A stretch of 64,000 nt of DNA from positions 372,001 through 436,000 of the forward strand of contig CATQHF010000001.1 of NCBI GenBank assembly GCA_958295865.1. The letters are read 5' to 3'. The stretch comes from an uncultured Dehalococcoidia bacterium. Its GTDB lineage: Bacteria; Chloroflexota; Dehalococcoidia; Lucifugimonadales; JADFKI01. Of the stretch, positions 15,468 to 22,787 are shown piece by piece. The translations under genes and the position numbers were made by a program. The notes under the pieces were generated by a model, which was given only the letters and a program-made list of their open reading frames with translations, searched no databases and was not told where the DNA came from. Each line of letters begins with the position of its first letter. The first letter of the stretch is position 1.

Positions 15468-16406
15468 ATGCAGATACTCCAGATATTCATAGATATATGG
15501 AACCTGATTATCATCCAGCCGATGATAAACAGCTTGGTGCTGTTGTACAGCGTGTTCTTCCTCAACTTTGGCATCGCCATCATCGCGTTCACGCTGATTG
15601 TGCGCGCCGTGCTCATCCCGCTGACGGTGCGGCAGAGCCGCCAGATGAAGATGATGACCGAGCTTCAGCCGCAGCTGAAGGAGATACAGGAGAAGTACAA
15701 GAACGACAGGCAGCAGCTTTCGCGGGCGACGATGGAGGTCTATAAGTCCAACGGCGTCAACCCGATTGGCTGCCTTGGTCCTCTGTTCATCCAGTTTCCT
15801 ATATGGATAGGGCTGTTTCAGGCGGTAACGCAGACGCTGCCATCGACGCCGGAGCGTCTTGTGGGGCTGTCGAATCATCTGTACTCGTGGCTGCCGGGCG
15901 TGAACGATGTCATACCCATCAACAACTCGTTCTTGTGGCTGGACTTGGCGCAGCCGGATACGCTGCCGGTGATGCCCGTGCTAGTGGGCGTGTCCATGTT
16001 CCTGATGCAGAAGACGACGACGATGCCCTCGGCGGACCCCAGGCAGGCGCAGACGAGCAAGATGATGCTCTGGATGATGCCGTTGATGTTCGGCTTCTTC
16101 ACGACCACTTTTCCGAGCGGCTTGGCGTTGTACTGGATAGTGTCCAACCTTGTGGGGATGGTGATACAGGGTTTCGTTACGGGCTGGGGCCCTCTCATAG
16201 ATATGCTGAAATTCAAGCGCGCTGAGCCTGTGCCCGCAGTAGCATCTGCGACGGCAACGAGCGCCGCGCTGGTTACTTCCGAGCCGGAGGAGACGACGAG
16301 CAATGCGGACGGTAGAGACAACGGGCAAAACACCCGAAGAAGCAATCGAAGCCGCGCTAAGTCAACTAGGCGCAGATCGCGACGAGGTGCAAATAGACGT
16401 CGTTAG
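15468..16406 (+). CDS. yidC: YidC/Oxa1 family membrane protein insertase
   Basis: 312 residues, the short single-lobe type without the large periplasmic domain of proteobacterial YidC. Membrane segments are visible at about 20-45 (with the conserved Arg in TLIVRAVLIPL), about 107-127, about 165-185 and about 200-240. A cytoplasmic coiled region (LQPQLKEIQEKYKNDRQQ) and the PIGCLGPLFIQFPIWIGL segment are family hallmarks. The C-terminus is a long basic tail (RRSNRSRAKSTRRRSRR), which in such proteins contacts ribosomes. The last 104 bp overlap jag in another frame. Confidence 0.95.
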   Translation: MQILQIFIDIWNLIIIQPMINSLVLLYSVFFLNFGIAIIAFTLIVRAVLIPLTVRQSRQMKMMTELQPQLKEIQEKYKNDRQQLSRATMEVYKSNGVNPIGCLGPLFIQFPIWIGLFQAVTQTLPSTPERLVGLSNHLYSWLPGVNDVIPINNSFLWLDLAQPDTLPVMPVLVGVSMFLMQKTTTMPSADPRQAQTSKMMLWMMPLMFGFFTTTFPSGLALYWIVSNLVGMVIQGFVTGWGPLIDMLKFKRAEPVPAVASATATSAALVTSEPEETTSNADGRDNGQNTRRSNRSRAKSTRRRSRRGANRRR

Positions 16407-17118
16407 CGAGGGCAAGGGCGGGCTGCTCGGCATAGGGAGCGAGCCGGCGGTCGTGCGCGTTACTCTGCCGGATGCCGACGATGAGCCGACGGCTGACGAT
16501 GATGCGGAGTTGGACGACGAGCCGACGGCTGACGATGACGCGGAGATGGACGACGAGCCGCAGCCCGACGCGCTGTCGGACTTCCTGCCATTCGCGGACG
16601 AATTCGACGACTACGACGATGATGACGACGCTGACGACCTTGAGGAAGAAGAGGAAATCCACGAGGTCGTGAGGGTAGGCTACGATGTGCTGAGTACGCT
16701 GCTGGGCAAGATGGGCGTGTCGGCGGATGTGTATCTGCGAGATCCCTACGACGGGGACAGCGAAGGTCCCGTGTTCGAGATAGAGGGCGAGGACTCCGGC
16801 CTGCTCATAGGCGCTCGCGGGGATACGCTGCGCGCGTTGCAGTTCATCGTGAGCTTCTTGGTGAGCCGCAGGCTGGGCGAGCGCACGAACTTGATGGTGG
16901 ATGTCGAGGGCTATCAGCAGCGCCGCTACGATTCGGTTGCGAACCTCGCGCGCCGCGTGGCGCAGCGCGTGGCGCAGAGCGGCAGGGCGATTCCGCTCGA
17001 ACCCATGCCGCCGAATGAGCGCCGTCAGGTTCACATGGCGCTCGCCGATCATGCCGCCGTCGTTACAGAAAGCGAAGGCTACGGGGACAATCGCAAGGTG
17101 GTCGTGCAGCCCAAGTAA
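16303..17118 (+). CDS. jag: Jag / KhpB RNA-binding protein
   Basis: 271 residues. An N-terminal Jag-N domain (about 1-55; VETTGKTPEEAIEAALSQLG, GGLLGIGSEPA) is followed by an acidic linker of about 70 residues that includes a 14-residue direct repeat (DDEPTADDDAE) and a D/E run. The KH-II domain (LLIGARGDTLRALQFI, about 157-172) and the R3H domain (about 200-271; NERRQVHMALADH) complete the protein. KhpB binds RNA with KhpA and affects division. It overlaps yidC by 104 bp, an unusually long overlap. A Shine-Dalgarno ggagga at 16287-16292 supports the start. Confidence 0.94.
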   Translation: MRTVETTGKTPEEAIEAALSQLGADRDEVQIDVVSEGKGGLLGIGSEPAVVRVTLPDADDEPTADDDAELDDEPTADDDAEMDDEPQPDALSDFLPFADEFDDYDDDDDADDLEEEEEIHEVVRVGYDVLSTLLGKMGVSADVYLRDPYDGDSEGPVFEIEGEDSGLLIGARGDTLRALQFIVSFLVSRRLGERTNLMVDVEGYQQRRYDSVANLARRVAQRVAQSGRAIPLEPMPPNERRQVHMALADHAAVVTESEGYGDNRKVVVQPK

Positions 17119-17133
17119 TTTTTTTTCGGCGAC

Positions 17134-17415
17134 GAGAAAATTGCATTGGTACGGCTTAGCCTTCGATGGGCAAGCATTTTTACCCCCATCCTAGCTTCCC
17201 CCAAAGGGGGAAGGGACAATTGGCGCGACCGGCTCGCTCGCTAGACCGGAACCCTTCCCCCATCAACGGGGAAGGGACAATTGGCGCGACCGACTCGCTC
17301 ACCAGACTGGAACCCTTCCCCCATCAAAGGGGAAGGGACAATTGGCGCGACCGACTCGCTCGCCAGACTGGAACCCTTCCCGCTTGATGGGGGAAGGGAC
17401 TAATGCAATTTTCCC
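17134..17415. repeat. MITE-like repeat, type A copy 5 (four hairpin units)
   Basis: Begins gagaaaattgcattggt, ends actaatgcaattttccc. It contains four ccttccc..gggaaggga units separated by three near-identical spacers (caattggcgcgaccgactcg type), different from those in other copies. Flanks cggcgac (17127-17133) and cggtgac (17416-17422) look like a 7-bp target duplication with one mismatch. Confidence 0.9.
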
Positions 17416-17468
17416 CGGTGACTCGCGGGAATGGACAGGGCGGGCGGGATGCAATATCCTGACTGCCG

Positions 17469-18647
17469 ATGACCACTTCACCTTTTAGGATCAACCGCAT
17501 CGTCTGGCTGCTGCTGGGCTTGGTGGTTATCGCCTGGCTGCTATACCTCATACGGGGCGCGCTGCTGCCCTTTGTCCTCGGTGGCGCGCTGGCGTACATC
17601 TTCGATCCGGCGGTGTCGTGGATCGAAAGGCGCATGCCCGGGATGTCCGGACGTCCCGAGCTGAAGCGCCTTGTCAGCATATTCATAATGTTCGCGGTAG
17701 CGGGCGGCGTCGCGGGCGCTGTGCTGATTGCCGTCATCCCGCCGATGATCGCGGAGTTCGGGCAATTCCTTGATATACTGCCGCAGCTGATACGGGAATC
17801 GCGGGCGACGGTCGAGGGGTGGAACGAGCAGATTTCGGAGAACATCCCGGAAGAGATGCGCGCGCTGGTGGATCGGGTGGTGGAGAACGCGGGCACGTCG
17901 CTGATAGACGCCGGTCAGGGCTTTGCAGTTCGCACATTGGGCGTCGTGTCGCGCACGCTGACGGTGATACTAGGACTTGCGGCGGTGCCGCTGTTTCTGT
18001 TTTATGTGCTCAAGGACCGCGAGAAGATCCTCGAAGGCATGGTGAACACGCTGTCGCCGGAGCCGCGCAGGCACGCGCGCAACATCGCCACCATCTTGAA
18101 CGGCGTATTCAGCTCCTATGTGCGCGCGCAGCTCTTCCTGGGTCTGGTCGTGGGCTTGATGGTGTTCGTGGGGCTGTGGCTGCTGGGCGTGCGCTTCGCG
18201 CCGATACTAGGTCTGGTCGCCGGCATCTTCGAGCTTGTGCCTATCATCGGGCCTTGGATTGGCGCGATTCCGGGCATCGTAGTCGTGCTGGCAACCGCGC
18301 CGGATAAGGTCATCTGGGTCGCGCTGCTCTATCTGGGCGTGCAGCTCTTAGAGAACTCGCTGCTCGTGCCGCGCATACAGAGCCAAGCGCTCAACCTTCA
18401 TCCCGTAATGATAATAACGGTGCTCATCGTGGGCAGCGAGGTCGCCGGACTTTGGGGCATCATACTGGGGCCTCCGCTCGCCGCCGCCGCGCGTGAGGTG
18501 TTTCTGTACTTTTTGGTGCTGCGCCTCAGTGACAGAGGCTCGGAGCCGCCGCCCGACGCCGCGGGGCAGACCGCCGCCGCGCCTGCGGATGATGCCGCCG
18601 CATCGCCGCCTGATGAACGGGTTGCGCCTGAACCCAGGAGCGAGTAG
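17469..18647 (+). CDS. AI-2E family transporter (PerM/YdiK-type permease)
   Basis: 392 residues. Eight or so membrane segments with the family layout: paired N-terminal helices (IVWLLLGLVVIAWLLYLIRG, LLPFVLGGALAYIFDP), a third near residue 70, a long cytoplasmic region 100-150, then a C-terminal cluster with GIFELVPIIGPWIGAIPG (about 256-273) that is highly conserved in the family. The last 45 residues are Pro/Ala-rich and disordered. Members export varied substrates; autoinducer-2 transport was shown for only a few, so the substrate is unknown. It is not in an evident operon. Confidence 0.88.
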   Translation: MTTSPFRINRIVWLLLGLVVIAWLLYLIRGALLPFVLGGALAYIFDPAVSWIERRMPGMSGRPELKRLVSIFIMFAVAGGVAGAVLIAVIPPMIAEFGQFLDILPQLIRESRATVEGWNEQISENIPEEMRALVDRVVENAGTSLIDAGQGFAVRTLGVVSRTLTVILGLAAVPLFLFYVLKDREKILEGMVNTLSPEPRRHARNIATILNGVFSSYVRAQLFLGLVVGLMVFVGLWLLGVRFAPILGLVAGIFELVPIIGPWIGAIPGIVVVLATAPDKVIWVALLYLGVQLLENSLLVPRIQSQALNLHPVMIITVLIVGSEVAGLWGIILGPPLAAAAREVFLYFLVLRLSDRGSEPPPDAAGQTAAAPADDAAASPPDERVAPEPRSE

Positions 18648-18667
18648 CGGCGCGCGGGTTCTGCCGC

Positions 18668-18853
18668 GAGAAAATTGCATTAGCCCCATTTGAGTGGGCA
18701 ATAGACCTGTTGAAGTGGTCGTATGACCACGCGCCTTTGCGATACCGGCACCAGATTGTCGGTCTGTTGCTGGGATACTCCCCTGAAGCCATAGCGCAGC
18801 ATGACTTCAGGGAGTTTGCTGGAATGCCTACGCACCTACCCTTATCCAAGTAA
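18668..18853 (+). pseudogene. Gene fragment joined to a type A repeat end
   Basis: The first 16 bp (18668-18683, gagaaaattgcattag) are a lone type A terminal repeat. From 18692 the frame encodes 53 residues with protein-like composition, ending at TAA 18851: the stretches RHQIVGLLLGYSPEAIAQHD and FREFAGMPTHLP suggest a real C-terminus. No start codon fits upstream, so it is the tail of a gene whose body was deleted at the repeat. The family was not recognised. Its last 26 bp overlap the convergent small gene. Confidence 0.5.
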
Positions 18854-18971
18854 CGGCGCGGGCGCAGTAGGAACAGGGAGTGAAGGTGTCTCCACGGTCA
18901 AATCTGTGGGAATGCCCACAATCCCCTTGGTACAGTCCTGACAAGGTACATATCTCGCCGGTTCTGGGCAT
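18828..18971 (-). CDS. Small four-cysteine protein (47 residues)
   Basis: A compact gene with a strong Shine-Dalgarno: on the minus strand aataggaggaatcact precedes the ATG at 18971. The product MPRTGEICTLSGLYQGDCGH continues with SHRFDRGDTFTPCSYCARAV and carries cysteines at 8, 18, 33 and 36, a likely zinc-binding knuckle. Similar short GEIC..SG-Y proteins with a W-T-x-V end occur in many bacteria without known function. The frame extends upstream as noise, but the RBS fixes the start. Probably a free-standing regulator or chaperone-like zinc peptide. Confidence 0.7.
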   Translation of the reverse strand: MPRTGEICTLSGLYQGDCGHSHRFDRGDTFTPCSYCARAVTWIRVGA

Positions 18972-19089
18972 AGTGATTCCTCCTATTGAATCTTGTTGGT
19001 TAAGTTGGCCCCATAGTAGCAACGGTACAATGACAGCGCAAGTAATTCGCTTGACATTATTCCTGATTCCCTTATGATTGCAGCATATT

Positions 19090-19192
19090 CTCTCACCACG
19101 AGAACAGTTTGACGGCTTTGACAAGCCATAACAGAGAGAGGCGCATCGCGCCCTCTTGTGGCTTGTCAGGTCAGGCAATCTTGTGGTGAGAG
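19090..19192. other. Nested palindromic structure upstream of a membrane-protein gene
   Basis: An outer 10-bp inverted repeat ctctcaccac / gtggtgagag (19090-19099, 19183-19192) encloses an inner stem gacaagcca / tggcttgtc (19120-19128, 19159-19167) and an imperfect GC core around gcgcatcgcgc. The nested arms would fold into an extended cruciform or RNA hairpin. It may be a bidirectional terminator, a leader structure for the gene at 19225, or the end of a small transposon. Confidence 0.55.
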
Positions 19193-19224
19193 TAGCCGAA
19201 TCTCTGCTGCAAGGGGGCTATCTG

Positions 19225-19854
19225 ATGGCCAACCGATTTCATAGTTCCATAGACAGACACCCTGTACGGTGGTCCTTCTTGATCATCGGCTGTATCTTGT
19301 TACTGACGGTGGCGTACGTCTCTGTCTCTCGTCTGATCTCCGATGATGTTACCGACGAGCCAAAGACCACCGTTGTCTCCTCTGAGACAAGGAGTCTGGA
19401 CACTCCGAGACCGACAGCAACGCCCACCCCTCTGCCAGGGTTAGATGTAACCCGTGCATCCTTCCTGTCAATGTACGAGGACGACTTAGGATTTGACTGC
19501 CAATCCGCGCCACTGAATGATGGCAGGGAAAGGGTAATATGCGAGTCGCCCCATGGTAATCTGGATGCTCTAGTGGAGGTAATCGGTCCTGAGAACAACA
19601 TCACCAGCGCACATACGATAGTAATCGACCCACAGAAAGTTGTCTTCACGAGTTTCTTTCATCTGAGAATTTTCATTCAGCTGGCAGTCCCAGAGTGGGA
19701 AGGTGGGACGGACTGGATTGCGGACAACATGCAGTCTGCTATTGACGGTGATGAACCAAGAGCTAGACATGGGAATGCCAGCATCGAGATGGATTGGGGA
19801 AACTTCGGGATCGGAGCATCTGAAAAATTGAGCGTCAACGTGTCAGCCAATTAA
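19225..19854 (+). CDS. Membrane-anchored extracytoplasmic protein of unknown function
   Basis: 209 residues from ATG 19225. One N-terminal membrane helix (about 17-37, SFLIIGCILLLTVAYVSVS) is followed by a Pro/Thr linker (TATPTPLPG) and a domain of about 140 residues with FLSMYEDDLGFDCQSAPLND near its start and FFHLRIFIQLAVPEW later. No family was recognised. Two cysteines in the outer domain (in FDCQS and VICES) could form a disulfide. Codon use is less GC-biased than neighbours and the gene sits between fragments, so it may be acquired. An earlier in-frame start (19156) lies in the palindromic region. Confidence 0.65.
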   Translation: MANRFHSSIDRHPVRWSFLIIGCILLLTVAYVSVSRLISDDVTDEPKTTVVSSETRSLDTPRPTATPTPLPGLDVTRASFLSMYEDDLGFDCQSAPLNDGRERVICESPHGNLDALVEVIGPENNITSAHTIVIDPQKVVFTSFFHLRIFIQLAVPEWEGGTDWIADNMQSAIDGDEPRARHGNASIEMDWGNFGIGASEKLSVNVSAN

Positions 19855-20114
19855 ACTCGCATCTGCCGCATCCGCTCCGTGTCGCTTGCCAGCACGTGCG
19901 CCAGCATCGTTGCTGCGTATGTCAGGACGGACAGAGCGGCGTGAGTCCTGATCTTCCACTGAGTTAGGTACTGGTGCTTGTCCAGTAGCCTCGACCTCTT
20001 CAGACTGCTGAAGTTCCGTTCTATGATTGGGCGCTTGCGATACAGCCGCTTCCACTCTGGACTGGCTCTCGCCACAGTGCTGATGACACGAACGAATATA
20101 CTAGTTACGCCGTG
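19851..20114 (-). pseudogene. C-terminal fragment of a DDE transposase
   Basis: About 87 codons are open on the minus strand. The stretch YRKRPIIERNFSSLKRSRLL includes the glutamate region typical of IS4/IS5/IS1182-like transposases, followed by LTQWKIRTHAALSVLTYAAT, the usual hydrophobic C-terminal helix. The two upstream Asp motifs are missing, so it cannot be active. It is followed on the right by a type A repeat remnant, consistent with repeated insertion and deletion here. Confidence 0.75.
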
Positions 20115-20213
20115 TTACAGGCGTTCCTGCCCTTCGCTTTCAGCCAAAGAAAAAGCGCCGACCACCGTGAACAGGTGTCCAGCGCCTTGTATATTTCTCG
20201 TTGGTTGTTTGCG

Positions 20214-20279
20214 CTTAGCATTTTCACCCCCATCCTAACCTTCCCCCTTGATGGGAGAAGGGACTAATGCAATTTTCTC
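20214..20279. repeat. MITE-like repeat, type A copy 6 (left end lost)
   Basis: Begins cttagcattttcacccccat inside the element and ends actaatgcaattttctc (20263-20279). It has one hairpin unit, cttcccccttgatgggagaag. Confidence 0.8.
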
Positions 20280-20407
20280 CTGTCGTATGCGTTGGTTGCG
20301 CCGAGTTGTTGGGTGATGTATGATGCTTGTTCAATTTGTGGATAAACGATATTGGGAAGATGTATAATGTCGAATATATCCTATCCGTCAATCGATGTTC
20401 CCAAGTT

Positions 20408-20519
20408 GAGAAAATTGCATTAGTACAGTTTAGCCGTCGATGGGCAAGCATTTTCACCCCCACCCTAGCCTTCCCCCATGAGGGGGGAAGGGACTAATGC
20501 GATTTTCTCCCAAGTTGAC
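20408..20519. repeat. MITE-like repeat, type A copy 7, complete with 7-bp target duplication
   Basis: The simplest intact copy, 112 bp: left repeat gagaaaattgcattagt, one hairpin unit cttcccccatgaggggggaag, right repeat actaatgcgattttctc. The host sequence ccaagtt occurs directly on both sides (20401-20407 and 20520-20526), a perfect 7-bp direct duplication that marks transposition. Confidence 0.92.
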
Positions 20520-20555
20520 GGTCAGACGGATAGTTGAAGCATAGGAGGCAGAAGA

Positions 20556-21950
20556 TTGGCTACTTGGACACCTGACCCGACTTTTTACCCGTCACCCAAG
20601 ATGGCGATGGAAGCGCCGCAAGAGGAGCTTGCGTATGTCGCAATAGTCAGCCCGCCCGACTCGGGCAAGCCGGACGCCGTGGGCGTCATGGATGTGTCGC
20701 CGGACTCGGACACATACGGCGAGCTGGTGGGGCGGCTCGACCTGCCGAATGTGGGCGATGAGCTGCACCACTTCGGCTGGAACGCTTGCAGCGCGGCGCT
20801 ATGCCCGAACATGCCGCATCCGCACATGGAGCGGCGCTATCTGCTGTTCTGCGGGCTGCGCTCATCGCGCATATACATCATAGACACCAAGCCGGACCCG
20901 CGCAATCCGACGGTCAAGAAGATAATCGAGGCCGATGAGCTTGCGGAGAAGAGCGGATACAGCCGACCGCATACGGTTCACTGCGGGCCGGACGCGATAT
21001 ACATCAACGGGCTGGGCAAGCCCGGCGGAGGCGGTCCCGGCGGCGTGTTCATGCTCGATCACGAGAGCTTCGATGTTAAGGGCGCGTGGGAGGTTGAGCG
21101 CGGCGAGCAGCATCTTGCCTATGATTTCGTCTGGCACCTGCTCCACGACATAATGATTAGCAGCGAGTGGGGTACGCCGAACATGGTCGAGTCGGGCGTC
21201 GTGCCGGAGCTGCTGCTGGGCCGGAAGTATGGCCACCAGCTGCATGTGTGGGACACGGATTCGCGCAAGCTGAAGCAGACTATCGACCTTGGCGACGACA
21301 ACCAGATGGTGCTGGAGCTGCGCCCCGCGCGCGATCCGCGCAAGACTTACGGCTTCGCGGGCGTGGTTACGAATGTGGAGAACCTCTCCGGCTCCATCTG
21401 GCTGTGGCACCAGAACGGCGATGACGAATGGGCGGCTCAGAAGGTCATCGAGATTCCGGCGGAGCCTGCGGACGCGGAGGACCTGCCGCCGCTGCTTCAG
21501 GGCTTCGGCGCGGTGCCGCCGGTCGTTACCGACATCAACCTGTCGCTGGACGACAAGTTCCTGTATGTGTCGTGCTGGGGGACGGGCGAGTTCCGGCAGT
21601 ACGATGTATCCGATCCGTTCAACCCCGTGCTGACTGGCACGGTGGAGCTGGGCGGCATCATACGCAAGGCGTCGCATCCCAAGTCGGGCGAGCTGAACGG
21701 GGGGCCGCAGATGGTTGAGGTCAGCCGCGACGGTCAGCGCATCTACATCACCAACTCGCTCTATGTCGCCTGGGACAACCAGTTCTACCCTGAAGGCGTC
21801 CAGGGCTGGGCGGCGAAGGTGAACGCATCGCCGGATGGCGGCATGTCGCTTGACGAGGACTTCTTCATGGAGTTCGGGGATGAGCGCGTACACCAGATTA
21901 GGCTGCAAGGCGGCGACTCGTCGTCCGATACCTTCTGCTACCCGGACTAG
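20556..21950 (+). CDS. SBP56 family protein (selenium-binding protein / methanethiol oxidase)
   Basis: 464 residues, full length for SBP56. Recognisable blocks include LHHFGWNACSAALC (about 71-84), YLLFCGLRSSRIYIIDT, SRPHTVHCGPDAIYINGLG and VWHLLHDIMISSEWGTPN. Bacterial members act as methanethiol oxidases giving formaldehyde, H2S and peroxide, usually with a metal bound by the conserved histidines (HTVHC, HQLHVWD, DERVHQIRL are visible). The start is a TTG at 20556, fixed by aggaggc at 20543-20549. Despite the name it is not itself a selenocysteine protein; no in-frame TGA is present. A membrane protein gene follows. Confidence 0.9.
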   Translation: MATWTPDPTFYPSPKMAMEAPQEELAYVAIVSPPDSGKPDAVGVMDVSPDSDTYGELVGRLDLPNVGDELHHFGWNACSAALCPNMPHPHMERRYLLFCGLRSSRIYIIDTKPDPRNPTVKKIIEADELAEKSGYSRPHTVHCGPDAIYINGLGKPGGGGPGGVFMLDHESFDVKGAWEVERGEQHLAYDFVWHLLHDIMISSEWGTPNMVESGVVPELLLGRKYGHQLHVWDTDSRKLKQTIDLGDDNQMVLELRPARDPRKTYGFAGVVTNVENLSGSIWLWHQNGDDEWAAQKVIEIPAEPADAEDLPPLLQGFGAVPPVVTDINLSLDDKFLYVSCWGTGEFRQYDVSDPFNPVLTGTVELGGIIRKASHPKSGELNGGPQMVEVSRDGQRIYITNSLYVAWDNQFYPEGVQGWAAKVNASPDGGMSLDEDFFMEFGDERVHQIRLQGGDSSSDTFCYPD

Positions 21951-22070
21951 CGGTTGACGGATGCACATCGCATTGCTGAGCGGGGGTTGTCTTGGGGCGA
22001 CTCCCGCTCTTGTTGACCTGTGCGGCATGCGCCATGCCGTCATTCGCTGCCGTTCCTCGGAGATGCAGAA

Positions 22071-22754
22071 TTGGAATTGAAGGAATTCGTCCCTTGGCTG
22101 GCGCTTGCGGGGTTCGGCGCGTATCACGGCATCAACCCGGCGATGGGCTGGCTGTTCGCGGTAGCTTTGGGCTTGCAGGAGCAGCGCAGGGGCGCGGTCT
22201 ATGCCGCCTTCGCGCCCATCGCGCTTGGGCATACCGCATCGGTGGCGGTCGTCGTGGCGGTGGTCGTCTTGGGGCGCGTGGTGGTGCCGCTCGACGCGCT
22301 CAAGATCATCGGCGCGGCGCTGGTGATAGGCTTCGGCGTGTTCAAGCTTGTGCGGCCGCTGTCGCATCCGCGCTGGGTGACCATGCGGGTGGGCTTTCGC
22401 TCGCTGGTGGGGTGGTCGTTCCTGATGGCGTCGGCGCATGGCGCGGGGCTGATGCTCGTGCCAGTCCTGTTCGCGCTGCCCATCATCGGCGTGTGGGCGG
22501 ATACGGTGGATATGCGGCAACTCCAGCATGTGGAGTACATGAGCCTGGGCGCGCCGCAAAGCCTTGCGACGCTCGTATCGCAGCTGACGGCGGTGGCGAT
22601 TCACACGATTGCGATGTTCTCGGTGATGGCGGCGACGGCAATCGTGGTGTTCGAGAAGGTGGGGCTTGCGATACTGCGCCGCGCCTGGTTCAACCTGGAT
22701 AGGGTGTGGGCAATCAGCCTGATAGCGTCGGGGCTGGTGACGCTGGCGCTGTGA
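22071..22754 (+). CDS. Polytopic membrane protein with His-Gly-Ile-Asn-Pro motif
   Basis: About 227 residues from TTG 22071 (ggag at 22058-22061); a GTG at 22020 would give 244. Six hydrophobic segments are visible. The first includes LAGFGAYHGINPAMGWLFAV and the second PIALGHTASVAVVVAV; later SFLMASAHGAGLMLVPVLF. Histidines placed inside membrane helices (YHG, GHTAS, AHGAG) recall metal or sulfur-compound transporters such as HupE/NiCoT relatives, but no firm family is assigned. It lies 120 bp after the SBP56 gene in the same direction, so it may serve metal or thiol supply to it. Confidence 0.7.
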   Translation: MELKEFVPWLALAGFGAYHGINPAMGWLFAVALGLQEQRRGAVYAAFAPIALGHTASVAVVVAVVVLGRVVVPLDALKIIGAALVIGFGVFKLVRPLSHPRWVTMRVGFRSLVGWSFLMASAHGAGLMLVPVLFALPIIGVWADTVDMRQLQHVEYMSLGAPQSLATLVSQLTAVAIHTIAMFSVMAATAIVVFEKVGLAILRRAWFNLDRVWAISLIASGLVTLAL

Positions 22755-22787
22755 TTTTTTGAGTACGCAGGGTTGTCGTTGTCTTGG

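Noticed and set aside
17134..17415. Regular repeat-spacer-repeat layout as a CRISPR array
   Set aside because: Repeats are themselves inverted hairpins, spacers are near-identical within a copy, the whole has terminal inverted repeats and target duplication, and no cas gene is nearby.
20556..21950. SBP56 as a selenoprotein linked to the OsmC finding
   Set aside because: The gene has no in-frame TGA; selenium binding in this family does not mean selenocysteine, and the two loci are 32 kb apart.
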